From Bifidobacterium criceti (GTDB lineage Bacteria; Actinomycetota; Actinomycetes; Actinomycetales; Bifidobacteriaceae): a stretch of DNA of 64,000 nt. A program made the translations under genes and the position numbers. Below are positions 8,228 to 20,039 of the stretch, piece after piece; the stretch's first letter is position 1; the number at the start of each line of letters is the position of its first letter. Location: the NCBI RefSeq assembly GCF_002286935.1, contig NZ_MVOH01000013.1:1-64000 (forward strand). The letters run 5' to 3'. The notes beneath the pieces are model-generated. The model had not been told where the DNA came from and ran no database searches. It saw only the letters and a program-made list of their open reading frames with translations.

Positions 8228-9012
8228 TATTTGCTGCGGATGAGTTGTGTGTAGAACGCGGCCGCATGCTCCGGGGAACCATCGAACACGACGCGTGTGT
8301 CGTCCATGACGAGTGTGCGTCGGATCATGTACTGTTCCTCGGTGACGAGGTCGACATCGTGCGTCGTGAACACGACCGGCTTGCCATAGCGGAACAGCCG
8401 TTGCGCGACGTGTGCGGAACTGATCTCGTCAAGTCCACGCGTCGGTTCGTCGGCGACGAGCATCGCGGGCAGATGGCAGCAAGCGACCGCCATCGCGAGT
8501 AGGTGCACACGTTCGCCGTCGAGTGCGTCGAGCTGCATATGCCGCACTTCGTTGAGGTCGAATTTCGTGAGCAGGTCGCCGATGCGCGCGGCGCGTTCGA
8601 CGGGTGGCACATGGTGCCTGCCGAGATAGTCGTTGAGCGCGTCCTCGACCGATTTCGCACGTTGGAAGTGCGTACGCACATGGTCGAGGCTCACATAACC
8701 GATCGCCGATTCGATGACCGGCCGACCATCGCGCGTCGCGAGTGCACGCACGTCGCCGTCGACGATGTAGTCGACCGCGCCCGTCGTCGGTGACGTGCGC
8801 GCGCCAAGCATGCGGATGAGCGTCGATTTTCCCGCTCCGTTGAGCCCGATGACCGCGACGTTGCCGCCGTCGTGCGCGATGCGCAGGTCTGTCGGGGCGC
8901 AGCCGACCGCACCATCCTCATAGACGTAGCCTGCGTCATGCATCTCGATATCGACGGTCTCGGCCGGTGACCAGCGGTGGCGGGAGGGGAACAACGAATC
9001 GAAAACGCTCAT
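8206..9012 (-). CDS. ABC transporter ATP-binding protein (orphan, EcfA/CbiO-like)
   Basis: A 268-residue ABC ATPase: Walker A GLNGAGKST, Walker B PAMLVADEPTRGLDE, switch His in VVFTTHDVDLV. The signature position reads LDALDGERVHLLAM rather than a canonical LSGGQ, so it is divergent there. Start ATG 9012 (MSVFDSLFPSRHRW). No permease or S component is adjacent, so its membrane partner is unknown; it could serve an ECF S-component or act with the membrane gene upstream, which would be a guess. It overlaps the convergent aminotransferase by 22 bp. Confidence 0.75.
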   Translation of the reverse strand: MSVFDSLFPSRHRWSPAETVDIEMHDAGYVYEDGAVGCAPTDLRIAHDGGNVAVIGLNGAGKSTLIRMLGARTSPTTGAVDYIVDGDVRALATRDGRPVIESAIGYVSLDHVRTHFQRAKSVEDALNDYLGRHHVPPVERAARIGDLLTKFDLNEVRHMQLDALDGERVHLLAMAVACCHLPAMLVADEPTRGLDEISSAHVAQRLFRYGKPVVFTTHDVDLVTEEQYMIRRTLVMDDTRVVFDGSPEHAAAFYTQLIRSKYQRLSSR

Positions 9013-9058
9013 ACCGCCATTGTATCCACGCACCCTATCCGCTCTTGGCGCACGCCGC

Positions 9059-11176
9059 TCACAGCAGTGCGCACCAGGAACGCACACGGTGGAAGAGTGC
9101 GGGGTCGTTCGCGATGAGCATGTCGTCACGTCCGACGACGAACATCGACATGACGGCGACGACAATCGCGAAACACACGACGACCGTGACCAGGGCGCGT
9201 GTCCACGGCCACTTTCGCATCATGAGCGCAGTGACCGGTATCGCCGCAATCATGAACAACCATCCGAAATCGGCGATGTACCGCCATCCGAAGCCGCCGA
9301 CGTACGCGTCGAAGACGACAAGTGCGAGCGCGAGCGTGAGTGCCATGGCAAGCGTGGGCCACCATGCGCCGAACCGACGGCGCACCGCCGGCCATGGGAT
9401 CGCGAACGCGCATGCGGCGAGCGGCATGAGCGCGAACAGGCCTCCGACGCATGGTTCGGTGAACGACCAACGTGGCAGTGGTGTTGGCGACAGCGCGAGG
9501 AACGGGAACGTGTCCGTGAAGCGCAATGGGAGGAACAGGTAGTACAGGACCGTGAGCGGCATGTTCGCGGCGGGCGTGTGGAACGCCGTCATATCGGTCA
9601 CGGTGAGCTGGTAGGCGTTGCCGAAATCGAACAACGAACCGAAACGCATATGGTTGTAGGCAAGGATGGGCACCGCCACGACGAGTGCGGGAACGCACAG
9701 CGCGGCGATGAGCCGGCCGGCGGACCGCGCGTCATGCGCGCGCACGCGGCGGACGGCGTCGGGCGCGAACAGCGGGATCGCGAACAGCGCGGTGCATGCG
9801 AACGTCGGGCGGCAGCCGAGCGTTGCGGCGATGCACAACGCGCCCCCTGCGGCGCGCGGCACCGACGTGACCGTCAATGCCCGTGGGCGCGGGCCGCCAT
9901 CGGCACGCACGGCGCCGAGCCACAGCCACAGGCCGAGCGTCGCGAGCAGGAGCGCCGATGAGAACGGAATCGAATAGAAGTTCGTACGGAACCACAGATA
10001 CGGCAGGTTCGCGCCGAGCATGGCCATGCAGCACAGCAGGATGACGGCGGCGAGCGACGTACGCGGGACGAGGCGGTCGATGAGGCGGATGACGAGCAGG
10101 CACATGACGACGCTCACGGCGCCCATGAGCCACAATTGCGCGCATGTCGCCGGCAGCATGATGCCACCGGGGATGAGCCACGACGTGACGGCGCGGAACG
10201 GCACGAACAGCAGGAGGGCGGGCAGGACGCCGAAATACGCATACCACCTTCCGTCATGGAACGCGTAATCCCAGTAGATGGGACTTGTACCGTCCGCGAG
10301 CAGACGTGAGCGTTCGGCGACGTCGTACGGGTTCGCCGCATGCGCGAGCGCATCGGGGACTGGAAGGTCGAGCGATGTACGGCCTGCGAGCAATGCGTCG
10401 GCGAGGTGGCCGTACTGGTCGAAGTCGAAGGTGTATCCGCCGTCCTCATGGAAGGCGAGCGGCTGCGCATAGGAGATGACCGCGACGCTGCGCGCGACGA
10501 CGAACACGCCGAGCGCGCCGGCGGCGGCGGCGAATGCGAGGCGTTGGCGCCGGCTTGATGTGTCGAGCGTGACCGTCCACAACCCTGTTGCCGGCAGCAG
10601 CAGGATGATGAACGCGGCCGCCGCGAGCATCGTCGCGATGCGCGCCCAATCGACCGAGAACGGCACACGCACGTTCGCACGGAAGTTCTCGATCGGCACA
10701 AGCGTGCCGCGCGGCTCCTCGATCCATATGCGCACGAGACCGTGTGCGGGTGCCTTGAAGTACAGCGAGGACGGCGCCGACGGGCTTACGACCGCGGACA
10801 CGCCCCCGGACGCGCCATCCATGGCGTTCACGCGCAGATGGACGGTCGAGACGACATCATCGCCGCGTGCACCCTCCAACGCCGCCGTGACATGCGCCGC
10901 CGACGTCGCGTCGGCGCGCCAGTAGGGGCTGCTGCCATCCGCGACCACTTCGACGTACGCGTGCGCGGGGTCGCGCACTTCGAGCAGACCCTGCGCGGTG
11001 CGCGTCACCCCCGGTCCGAGTGCGTTGTTCGCCGACGCCGAATCGGTCGACGCCCCGATCGAACGCCAATGCGCGAGATTGCACACGACGCATTCGACGA
11101 TGAAGACGAGCGCGAGCGCGATGAGCACGGCGCGCGCGACGCGCAGCGGACGCGAACGGTTGACGCAGGATTTCAC
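9059..11176 (-). CDS. Polytopic membrane protein, possibly GT-C-type glycosyltransferase
   Basis: About 705 residues. One N-terminal helix (VARAVLIALALVFIVECVV), then a ~130-residue region likely outside the membrane (RDPAHAYVEVVADGSSPYW, a beta-rich look), then ten or more hydrophobic segments to the C-terminus. The loop HEDGGYTFDFDQYGHLADAL, acidic and just after a helix, recalls the first external loop of GT-C glycosyltransferases, but I cannot confirm the family. The start is uncertain: GTG 11176 follows a TAGAAT box by 7 nt, suggesting a leaderless message; ATG 11224 upstream is the alternative. It is divergent from the large TPR gene with 56 bp between. Confidence 0.6.
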   Translation of the reverse strand: MKSCVNRSRPLRVARAVLIALALVFIVECVVCNLAHWRSIGASTDSASANNALGPGVTRTAQGLLEVRDPAHAYVEVVADGSSPYWRADATSAAHVTAALEGARGDDVVSTVHLRVNAMDGASGGVSAVVSPSAPSSLYFKAPAHGLVRIWIEEPRGTLVPIENFRANVRVPFSVDWARIATMLAAAAFIILLLPATGLWTVTLDTSSRRQRLAFAAAAGALGVFVVARSVAVISYAQPLAFHEDGGYTFDFDQYGHLADALLAGRTSLDLPVPDALAHAANPYDVAERSRLLADGTSPIYWDYAFHDGRWYAYFGVLPALLLFVPFRAVTSWLIPGGIMLPATCAQLWLMGAVSVVMCLLVIRLIDRLVPRTSLAAVILLCCMAMLGANLPYLWFRTNFYSIPFSSALLLATLGLWLWLGAVRADGGPRPRALTVTSVPRAAGGALCIAATLGCRPTFACTALFAIPLFAPDAVRRVRAHDARSAGRLIAALCVPALVVAVPILAYNHMRFGSLFDFGNAYQLTVTDMTAFHTPAANMPLTVLYYLFLPLRFTDTFPFLALSPTPLPRWSFTEPCVGGLFALMPLAACAFAIPWPAVRRRFGAWWPTLAMALTLALALVVFDAYVGGFGWRYIADFGWLFMIAAIPVTALMMRKWPWTRALVTVVVCFAIVVAVMSMFVVGRDDMLIANDPALFHRVRSWCALL

Positions 11177-11183
11177 AGCCTTT

Positions 11184-11232
11184 ATTCTAACGGCACCTTG
11201 GCTATCGGCGAGAACGTTGTACATTAGTTCCT
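11184..11232. promoter_or_regulatory. Compact divergent promoter region, probably leaderless both ways
   Basis: On the plus strand, TTGGCT (11198) and TACATT (11220-11225) are spaced like -35/-10 and lie 7 bases before ATG 11233. On the minus strand TAGAAT (11189-11184) lies 7 bases before GTG 11176. Neither gene has a ribosome-binding site. Leaderless messages are common in actinobacteria; the boxes are read by eye only. Confidence 0.4.
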
Positions 11233-14200
11233 ATGGCACAACGGCATGGAGCGCGAGAACGGCGAGGGCGGAACGGGACACATCGGACACAGGAGCGCCG
11301 CCCGGGGGAGGCCGCCATTGCCGACACGCTCACACGCACGTCACGTGCGTTGCGCGCGGCGCTGCATTGGAGCGCCGACGCCACACCGGACACCTACCGT
11401 GTGGGCGCGTTCGCGCGCAGGCATGTGTTCGTCGATTTCCCGATGGAACGGCACAACGCCGACCCTGGATGGCTGCAGATCCCCGGTACGCGGACGTTCG
11501 CGCTTGGCTTGTTCGTCGATCGTTCCCATTTCATGCAGCTCGCGCTCGCCGACGACCGCGGGCGCGTGTTCGCGACGGGTGATCCGCACGCGGACCTGCA
11601 GCTGCTCGACCCTTCACTCATCTTCGACGTCGACAAGGCGCGCGCATTCGATGCCCCATTCGACAACGCGGACGGTGCGGACAACATCGACGGTGCCGAT
11701 GGCGCGCGCGCACGTCGTGCACACCGCACACCCGCGGTGAAACGCGGACGGATCACGGCCATTACCGACGTATCCGACGACATCATCGTCGGACGGTGGT
11801 CGAAGGTGCGCGACTCCTATGCGCTCGAATCGACACGTGCGGTGCTCCCGGACGCGTTGCGCAGCGGATTGGGCTATCGTGACCTTGTGACGGTCGCGTT
11901 CTTCGCATGCTATCTGCAACCGCATATGCAAGGCCGTCTCATCCCCTTTGGCATCGGTGACCTTGCCAGGCGGCTGTCAAGGCAGGCGCCATTGAGCGCG
12001 ATCCGCATGGCCGTGCGCGACGAGGAGGAGACAAGGATGCGTGGCATGCGTGTCTCCGGACTCGAGGAGTTCGCGACACGCCTCATGCGCGAGGCGGGCG
12101 CGTTCGACGACATACCGGGACTGCAGCCCGAGCATGGAGCGGAGCCGATGCATACGTTGCGTTCGCCGTATTCAGGCAACTATTTCCTGACATGGGATAC
12201 GCCGATGCCGTTCGACGCCGCGCTCACCTCACTCAAGATCGAAGGCAACCTCAACCGTATCGCTGCGTTGCGCGCATGGCTCGACGCGAACGCGGCGCGC
12301 GGCGCGCAGCCAACCGAGGAGACCGCCTCCGCCGCCGAGGTCGCGTTCGTCGACCGCGCGTTCCTGCGCAATCCAGCGCTCGTCGCGTTCGACGGCGTGT
12401 GCGACGCGACGATGTTCGACGACGAAGGCTTCGGCGTCGTCAACGATTTCCCCGCGGTCGCGCAGGCGGTTGTGCATGCGCTCGCGGCGAGGTATCCCGA
12501 TCCCGTATCCGGAGACGGTACGGTGACGCACAGTGAATGGATCGCGCGGCAGGCGATTGCGCGGCTCATCCGCACGATACGCCTGCCGTACCGGTTCGAC
12601 TGCGACATGCGCATGGACATCGAACGTGGCGCGGCCGCGCTCGCGTTCACGACGGCCGGTCCCGCGCTCATGCCGCACAAGACATACGACGTCGAACATG
12701 GCGATTGGGAGACGTTGGACGACGCGCAGCGCGCGCGCATGAGCGCCCGCTACAACCTGCGCGTTGGCCTCATCATCGCGGCCCTCATGTTCGGCGTTGA
12801 CGAACGGATCGACGAAGTCGCCATCCGCATCGATTCGATCGGTCTGGAGGAGGCGATCGCGGAACAGGACAACGTCATCCGTTCGACGATAAGCGACGCA
12901 CTCAACGCGTTCGAACGACTCAGCGACATCGTCTACGACAGGCCCGGCGACAAATCCGATCCGAAGGACGGCGACCGCCACGGCAACCCGACACGCATCA
13001 TCGCATCCGCGTCTCCACTCGACCCGACGCGCGCGGACGACGACGTGCTCGCGGATGGTGATATGGACACGGGCACTGCGCACGACGAGGACTTCGACGC
13101 GCTCATGCGCGGCGACGGCATCGACGAAGTGACGTTCGCGTTCGACGACATCCATCCCGAACCGCATCCGGCGGCGTTCGACGACGCTGCCGACGCGGAC
13201 GATGCGGACGAGGAAGCACGCGCAAACGGCGATGGTATGCATACGGCGGCGCCATCCGTGGATGCAATCGAACGGCTCCGTCAAGGACCGACGATGCGTG
13301 CGATGACGACCGTCACGTTCAACCGTGGCCAGTTCCTCGCACGTCTCAACGACGTCGGCCTCGCCCGTCCAATCGACACGTACCGGATGTTCGACGCGGC
13401 GCTCGCGCTCGACGAGGAAGGCGCGCTCACACCCATCGAACCGGGATTCTCGATATCGGATGCACACTTCTCGCCCACGGGTGCACAGGACACGCCCGAA
13501 GAGCATGACAGGACGCTCGACCCAGGGGCTGCACGCGTGCTCGGAACCGACGACACGTTCGGACTCGCGATCCAACGTGACGACCTCATCAGCAACGCCG
13601 TATCCCATTTCCATGCACTCGCGTCGGACAACCACATCGCATCCGCCGAAAAAGCACAACGCGCGATGGCGCTCATCGAACGCATCGGCGACCCCGAACT
13701 GCTCAACCATGCGACCGACATCACATCGGCGCTCATCGACGGCAACGACACGCCCGACTTCACATCGACGCTCCTCAAGGAACTCGACGACGCGCGGCTC
13801 AAAGCGCGCGACCTCGTGTTCTCAGGACAGGCGAGGCAGGCAATCGACGGCATCAGCCAAGCCGTCGAGGCACTCGACGACGTCTACCGCGGCATCGACG
13901 GCGTGCCACGGTTCTTCAACTCATACGCCGACCGCATCGTCTACAACCGGCTGTTCGCACTACCTGACGAACGCACCGTGCTCATCCCGGACGCGCTCTT
14001 CTACGCACACCTCGAACTCGCGGACGCGCTCGCCCAGTTCGACGGCCCCGAAGCGGCGCTCGCCCATCTCAACGCGCTCGTCTCCTACGCACCATCCTAT
14101 GCGCTCACGCACCTCAAACTCGCGATCCAGCTCGCACAGAACGAGGATTGGGATTCGGCGAAGGCGGCGTGCCTCAACGCGTTGCGCGTCTCGCTTGACC

Positions 14201-14598
14201 GTGGAGACGCGTCCTACGCCTACTACCGCCTCGCGCAGGCGGCGTGGATGCACGACGAATTCGATGTCGCGTACGCCGCATACATGCTCAGTGGGGCGAT
14301 CGGCGGCGACGCGACACCGACGCGCATGAACGAGATGAACGAAGTCCAAGCGCGCGCGGCGTCGCAATGCATCCATCTGCCCGTCACGCTCGAGGACGCG
14401 ACGCGCACACTCGACGCACACGACATTCCGGTATGGCCGCGCACCGAAGTCGCACCAATCGTGCTCGACGCTGCGCGCGTATGCGTCGACCGTGCGATGT
14501 TCGTGCCCGCGCGCACCCTCGCCGTCGCCGCGATGCGCCTCGTCGGCGACGAGAACGACGCCGTGCAGATGCAGTTCCTGCGCTCGCTGAGCGCGTAA
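11233..14598 (+). CDS. Large TPR-containing protein of unknown function
   Basis: An 1121-residue, probably cytosolic protein with no signal peptide. The N-terminal half holds conserved-looking blocks (LRSPYSGNYFLTWDTPMPFDAALTSL, NRIAALRAWLDA). Residues ~570-680 are acidic and low-complexity (DDAADADDADEEARANGDG). The C-terminal third has helical repeat pairs of TPR type (DALFYAHLELADALAQFDGPEAALAHLNALV, THLKLAIQLAQNEDWDSAKAACLNAL, ASYAYYRLAQAAWMHDEFDVAYAAYML). Such large TPR proteins occur in bifidobacteria without known role. It starts at ATG 11233 in what looks like a leaderless transcript and ends 128 bp before ligA. Confidence 0.65.
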   Translation: MAQRHGARERRGRNGTHRTQERRPGEAAIADTLTRTSRALRAALHWSADATPDTYRVGAFARRHVFVDFPMERHNADPGWLQIPGTRTFALGLFVDRSHFMQLALADDRGRVFATGDPHADLQLLDPSLIFDVDKARAFDAPFDNADGADNIDGADGARARRAHRTPAVKRGRITAITDVSDDIIVGRWSKVRDSYALESTRAVLPDALRSGLGYRDLVTVAFFACYLQPHMQGRLIPFGIGDLARRLSRQAPLSAIRMAVRDEEETRMRGMRVSGLEEFATRLMREAGAFDDIPGLQPEHGAEPMHTLRSPYSGNYFLTWDTPMPFDAALTSLKIEGNLNRIAALRAWLDANAARGAQPTEETASAAEVAFVDRAFLRNPALVAFDGVCDATMFDDEGFGVVNDFPAVAQAVVHALAARYPDPVSGDGTVTHSEWIARQAIARLIRTIRLPYRFDCDMRMDIERGAAALAFTTAGPALMPHKTYDVEHGDWETLDDAQRARMSARYNLRVGLIIAALMFGVDERIDEVAIRIDSIGLEEAIAEQDNVIRSTISDALNAFERLSDIVYDRPGDKSDPKDGDRHGNPTRIIASASPLDPTRADDDVLADGDMDTGTAHDEDFDALMRGDGIDEVTFAFDDIHPEPHPAAFDDAADADDADEEARANGDGMHTAAPSVDAIERLRQGPTMRAMTTVTFNRGQFLARLNDVGLARPIDTYRMFDAALALDEEGALTPIEPGFSISDAHFSPTGAQDTPEEHDRTLDPGAARVLGTDDTFGLAIQRDDLISNAVSHFHALASDNHIASAEKAQRAMALIERIGDPELLNHATDITSALIDGNDTPDFTSTLLKELDDARLKARDLVFSGQARQAIDGISQAVEALDDVYRGIDGVPRFFNSYADRIVYNRLFALPDERTVLIPDALFYAHLELADALAQFDGPEAALAHLNALVSYAPSYALTHLKLAIQLAQNEDWDSAKAACLNALRVSLDRGDASYAYYRLAQAAWMHDEFDVAYAAYMLSGAIGGDATPTRMNEMNEVQARAASQCIHLPVTLEDATRTLDAHDIPVWPRTEVAPIVLDAARVCVDRAMFVPARTLAVAAMRLVGDENDAVQMQFLRSLSA

Positions 14599-14651
14599 GG
14601 TGACCGAGGCTCGGCGGCGCGGCGAGGGCGTATCGCCGATATATTAAGTAA

Positions 14652-17324
<2,673 letters not shown>

Positions 17325-17385
17325 CGCCGGTCCGCCTTGGCGACGTGTGATGTTGTGTTACCGGTAGCGGTGGCACTTGCACTGT

Positions 17386-17413
17386 ACTGCCGGTAGCGGT
17401 ACCGCTACCGGCA
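17386..17413. repeat. 28-bp perfect palindrome between convergent ligA and mrp
   Basis: Two head-to-head copies of the CTGCCGGTAGC repeat word joined by GGTACC make a perfect 28-bp palindrome, 10 bp from the end of mrp. Another copy stands at about 17357. With convergent genes on both sides it might act as a shared transcript end, although no T-run follows. Confidence 0.85.
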
Positions 17414-17422
17414 GCCACGATG

Positions 17423-18916
17423 TCAGTTCGTCGTTGGGCCGACGTTGTTCGTGTTCCCCTCGATGAGCGCGTGCGCGAGACGGACGAACGTCGCACCGAA
17501 ATCGTCGTCGCGCAAGGTTCCGTCCTCATTGAGCACGGCGGGACGCCCCGATGTCTCTCCCGTCTCACGGATGCGCGGATCGAGCGGCAGCTGCGCGAGC
17601 ATCGGGACGTCATAGCCGAGCGCGCGCGACAGCTGCGCGCTCACGCGTGCGCCGCCACCGGCGCCGAAGATCTCGAGACGTTCGCCTGCGTGGTCGAAAT
17701 AGCTCATGTTCTCGACGACGCCGCGCACACGCATCGGCACCTGCAGTGCGACGAGCCCCGAACGGGCGGCGATGTCCGACGCGGACGGCTGCGGCGTCGT
17801 GATGACGACGAGTTCCGCATTCGGCAGCGCCTGCGCGACGGAGATCGCCATATCTCCCGTGCCGGGGGCGAGGTCGAGGATGAGGACATCCGGTTCGCCC
17901 CACCATACGTCCGCGAGGAATTGTTCGAGCGAACGTTGCAGACGCGGGCCTCGCCATAGGATCGCACGGTCGGAACCCGCGAACATGCCGATTGACATGA
18001 GTTTGACACCCCACGCCGTGACCGGCATGAGCATCCCGTTGAGATTCGTCGGCTGGCTGCGCGCGCCGAAGAGGCGGGGGAGGGAGAAACCATAGATGTC
18101 GGCGTCGATTGCCGCCGTGTCGTAGCCTAGCGCGGCAAAGGTCGCGGCAAGGTTCGCGGAAATGGAGGATTTGCCGACGCCACCCTTACCGGAGGCAATC
18201 GCGAAGACACGTGTCTTGATGCCGGGTTTGTTGAATGGGTTCTCGCGGCGCGCGGCCTTGAGGTCGTTCACAAGCGCGTGCAGCTTCTCGTCGGCCATCG
18301 TGCCGACGGTGATCTTCGGCGTGAGCCGTGCGTACGGGTAGCTTGCGACCGCTTGCTCTATCTGGGCGGCGATCTGCTCGGAAAGCGGACATCCCGGAAC
18401 GGTCAGCTCGACATCGATGAGTACATCACAAGCATGTGCCGCATCGTCGGATGTGTTACGGGCGGCATCATCCTCGTTACAGGCAGCACTGTCGTCACTG
18501 GCAGCGCGTATGTTACCGGCGGCATCATCCTCGTTATTGGCAGTACCGCCATTACCGGTGGCGTGTGAGTGACCATTGGCAACGCTCATGTGGTTATCGG
18601 CAGCACTGCCGTCATAGGAACATCCCGCATTGGCGATGGTGCATCCCGTGCTACTGCCGGTAGCGTTGTTCTCCGCGCTACCGGTAATGGAAGGTCGAGC
18701 ATCGTTGACGGCGTCGATATCTGGGGTGCCACCGGTAACGATTTCAGGAGTGCCACCGGTAACGATTTCTGAGGTGCCACCGATAGTGGTTGTAGGAATG
18801 ACGGTGACGTTCGCGATCATGCCCAACTGCGTCACGGAACGGCCGAGTTCAGGATCGATGACGTGGTCCAGACGGTCCATAATGGCTTGTGTGATGGCGG
18901 TCGTCTCGTCGTTCAT
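17423..18916 (-). CDS. mrp: Mrp/ApbC (NBP35-type) P-loop ATPase, iron-sulfur carrier, with repeat-derived insert
   Basis: A 497-residue protein. Residues 1-~38 and ~163-200 are the two halves of a MIP18/DUF59 domain (AIMDRLDHVIDPELGRSVTQLGMI and CDVLIDVELTVPGCPLSEQI). The rest is a Mrp-type ATPase with the deviant Walker A SGKGGVGKSS, IDADIYGFSLPRLFG and DVLILDLAPGTGD; these proteins load Fe-S clusters onto apoproteins in the cytosol. The DUF59 domain is split by ~120 residues of repeat-derived sequence (DNA ~18430-18800), including a near-perfect 8-residue repeat EIVTGGTP and many TGS/TGN/EDDAAGN units. Related proteins are ~370-380 residues. ATG 18916 follows AAAGGCACCC. Function of the split domain is unproven. 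Confidence 0.85.
   Translation of the reverse strand: MNDETTAITQAIMDRLDHVIDPELGRSVTQLGMIANVTVIPTTTIGGTSEIVTGGTPEIVTGGTPDIDAVNDARPSITGSAENNATGSSTGCTIANAGCSYDGSAADNHMSVANGHSHATGNGGTANNEDDAAGNIRAASDDSAACNEDDAARNTSDDAAHACDVLIDVELTVPGCPLSEQIAAQIEQAVASYPYARLTPKITVGTMADEKLHALVNDLKAARRENPFNKPGIKTRVFAIASGKGGVGKSSISANLAATFAALGYDTAAIDADIYGFSLPRLFGARSQPTNLNGMLMPVTAWGVKLMSIGMFAGSDRAILWRGPRLQRSLEQFLADVWWGEPDVLILDLAPGTGDMAISVAQALPNAELVVITTPQPSASDIAARSGLVALQVPMRVRGVVENMSYFDHAGERLEIFGAGGGARVSAQLSRALGYDVPMLAQLPLDPRIRETGETSGRPAVLNEDGTLRDDDFGATFVRLAHALIEGNTNNVGPTTN
18430..18800 (-). repeat. Dispersed-repeat tract inside mrp
   Basis: About 370 bp made largely of repeat words. At 18718-18780 three copies of gtgccaccggtaacgattt-type units follow one another at 24-bp steps, encoding EIVTGGTP repeats. 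Further copies (gttaccggcggc, attaccggtggc, ctaccggtaatg) run to 18430. The frame remains open. Confidence 0.85.
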
Positions 18917-19228
18917 AGGGTGCCTTTCCGCGCGCAATGGGGAATCTCGTTCGAATGGTCGGATATCGAACAACGTCCCACTGTATTGCATGATCGCATG
19001 ACGCGCCAGTGTTTCGGAAATTGGAAAGAAAAGGGAGGGGTACGTGGCGCATATGAAGAAGGGATGGGACGTGGTTCGAAAAGACCACATCCCATCCCTT
19101 GTCATCATGACCATGTGCCACCGGTAAGACGCATGTGCCACCGGTAAGGCATTGAACACATGTACTAGCGGCAAGATAATGAATATTCTTTATATATATA
19201 CGATATCCATCTGAAATTATATTGCGTA
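18917..19228. other. Gap between mrp and ykoE, with hairpin and repeat copies
   Basis: No gene. It holds the mrp upstream region, an imperfect hairpin at 19059-19100, two close copies of tgccaccggtaag (19118-19150) and an AT-rich tract (19175-19225, tatatatata) just after the ykoE stop. Confidence 0.5.
19059..19100 (-). terminator. Probable hairpin terminator of ykoE
   Basis: Arms aagggatgggacgtggt and accacatcccatccctt pair with a single mismatch around an 8-nt loop. It lies ~130 bp downstream of the minus-strand ykoE stop. The T-run after it on the minus strand is weak. Confidence 0.5.
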
Positions 19229-19849
19229 TTACTTGACGCGTCCGGATGCGAAATGGTCGAGCGCACCCGTCTTCGCGAGCGCACGGCACAACACCCAGCT
19301 CACGATGCCGGCGATAAGTGCACCCGATACGATGGACGTACCAAGATAGATGCTCGCACGCAATGCGCCCCATCCTGGATTCGTGAACCAGTAATACATG
19401 CCGCAGGCCACGCCGGACAACGCTCCGGACAGCATCGTGCTCATCAGGTTCCAAGTCTTGTATGCGAAGAGCGCGAAGCCGAGTTCCGCACCCAATCCCT
19501 GCATGATGCCGACGACGAGCGATCCACCGGCACCCCATTGGTTGCCGAGAAGGAGCTCAAGCATCGCCGCGATGGTCTCCGCGTACAACGCGGCACCGGG
19601 TTTGCGGATGATGATCGCCGCAAGTGGCCCCGCGAAGAGCCAGAACGCGTTGAGCAGACCTTCGAATCCTGGGGTGATGGATTCGAACAGCGTCAACGGC
19701 GCCGTGCAGAGGAAATCCCACATCCAGAAGATGACGCCGGATGCGGCGGCGATGGCCGTCGCGGTCACCACGTCGACGACGCGCCATCGGCGGGACATAT
19801 GGATGGAAGATGACGCGATGGAAGTGGCATCGGTTTCGATGTTGGTCAT
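19229..19849 (-). CDS. ykoE: ECF substrate-binding protein YkoE family (thiamine/HMP), copy 1
   Basis: A 206-residue membrane protein with about six hydrophobic helices: WRVVDVVTATAIAAASGVIFW, LLNAFWLFAGPLAAIIIRKPGAALYAE, SGALSGVACGMYYWFTNPGW, and the C-terminal AKTGALDHFASGR. YkoE proteins are S components for thiamine or its pyrimidine precursor. ATG 19849 follows AAAGGCACTCCT and lies just downstream of a TPP riboswitch, which supports a thiamine-related substrate. No ATPase or T component is adjacent; it probably shares the fused EcfAA'T encoded at 31977-34673, next to its paralogue at 31117. Confidence 0.88.
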   Translation of the reverse strand: MTNIETDATSIASSSIHMSRRWRVVDVVTATAIAAASGVIFWMWDFLCTAPLTLFESITPGFEGLLNAFWLFAGPLAAIIIRKPGAALYAETIAAMLELLLGNQWGAGGSLVVGIMQGLGAELGFALFAYKTWNLMSTMLSGALSGVACGMYYWFTNPGWGALRASIYLGTSIVSGALIAGIVSWVLCRALAKTGALDHFASGRVK

Positions 19850-19896
19850 AGGAGTGCCTTTCCTGTCATATGTGATGTTGGAAGGCACGGGGAAAG

Positions 19897-19990
19897 AGAC
19901 GTCCGTGCGCCGGCATTATCCGGTTCACGTTCATGCGGTCGAAGCTCGCGCTTCCTCTCAGCCTGCTTGGCAAGCCCCCGTGTCCGCATC
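19897..19990 (-). promoter_or_regulatory. TPP riboswitch (THI element) upstream of ykoE copy 1
   Basis: On the minus strand the conserved thi-box parts appear in order: CACGGGGGCTTGCC, then GGCTGAGAG, then GTGAACCGGATAATGCCGGCG followed by CACGGACGTC. It ends about 50 bases before the ykoE start. TPP binding should switch off the transporter. Confidence 0.93.
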
Positions 19991-20039
19991 CAGTAAAGCA
20001 GGGGTACTACCCAAAACCTTTGGCTTCCATGTGTTTTTG

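Noticed and set aside
9020..9961. Plus-strand open frames opposite the membrane protein at 9059-11176
   Set aside because: Long antisense frames are common in GC-rich DNA; the translation is Arg/Glu/His-rich with no helices, while the minus strand gives a coherent membrane protein.
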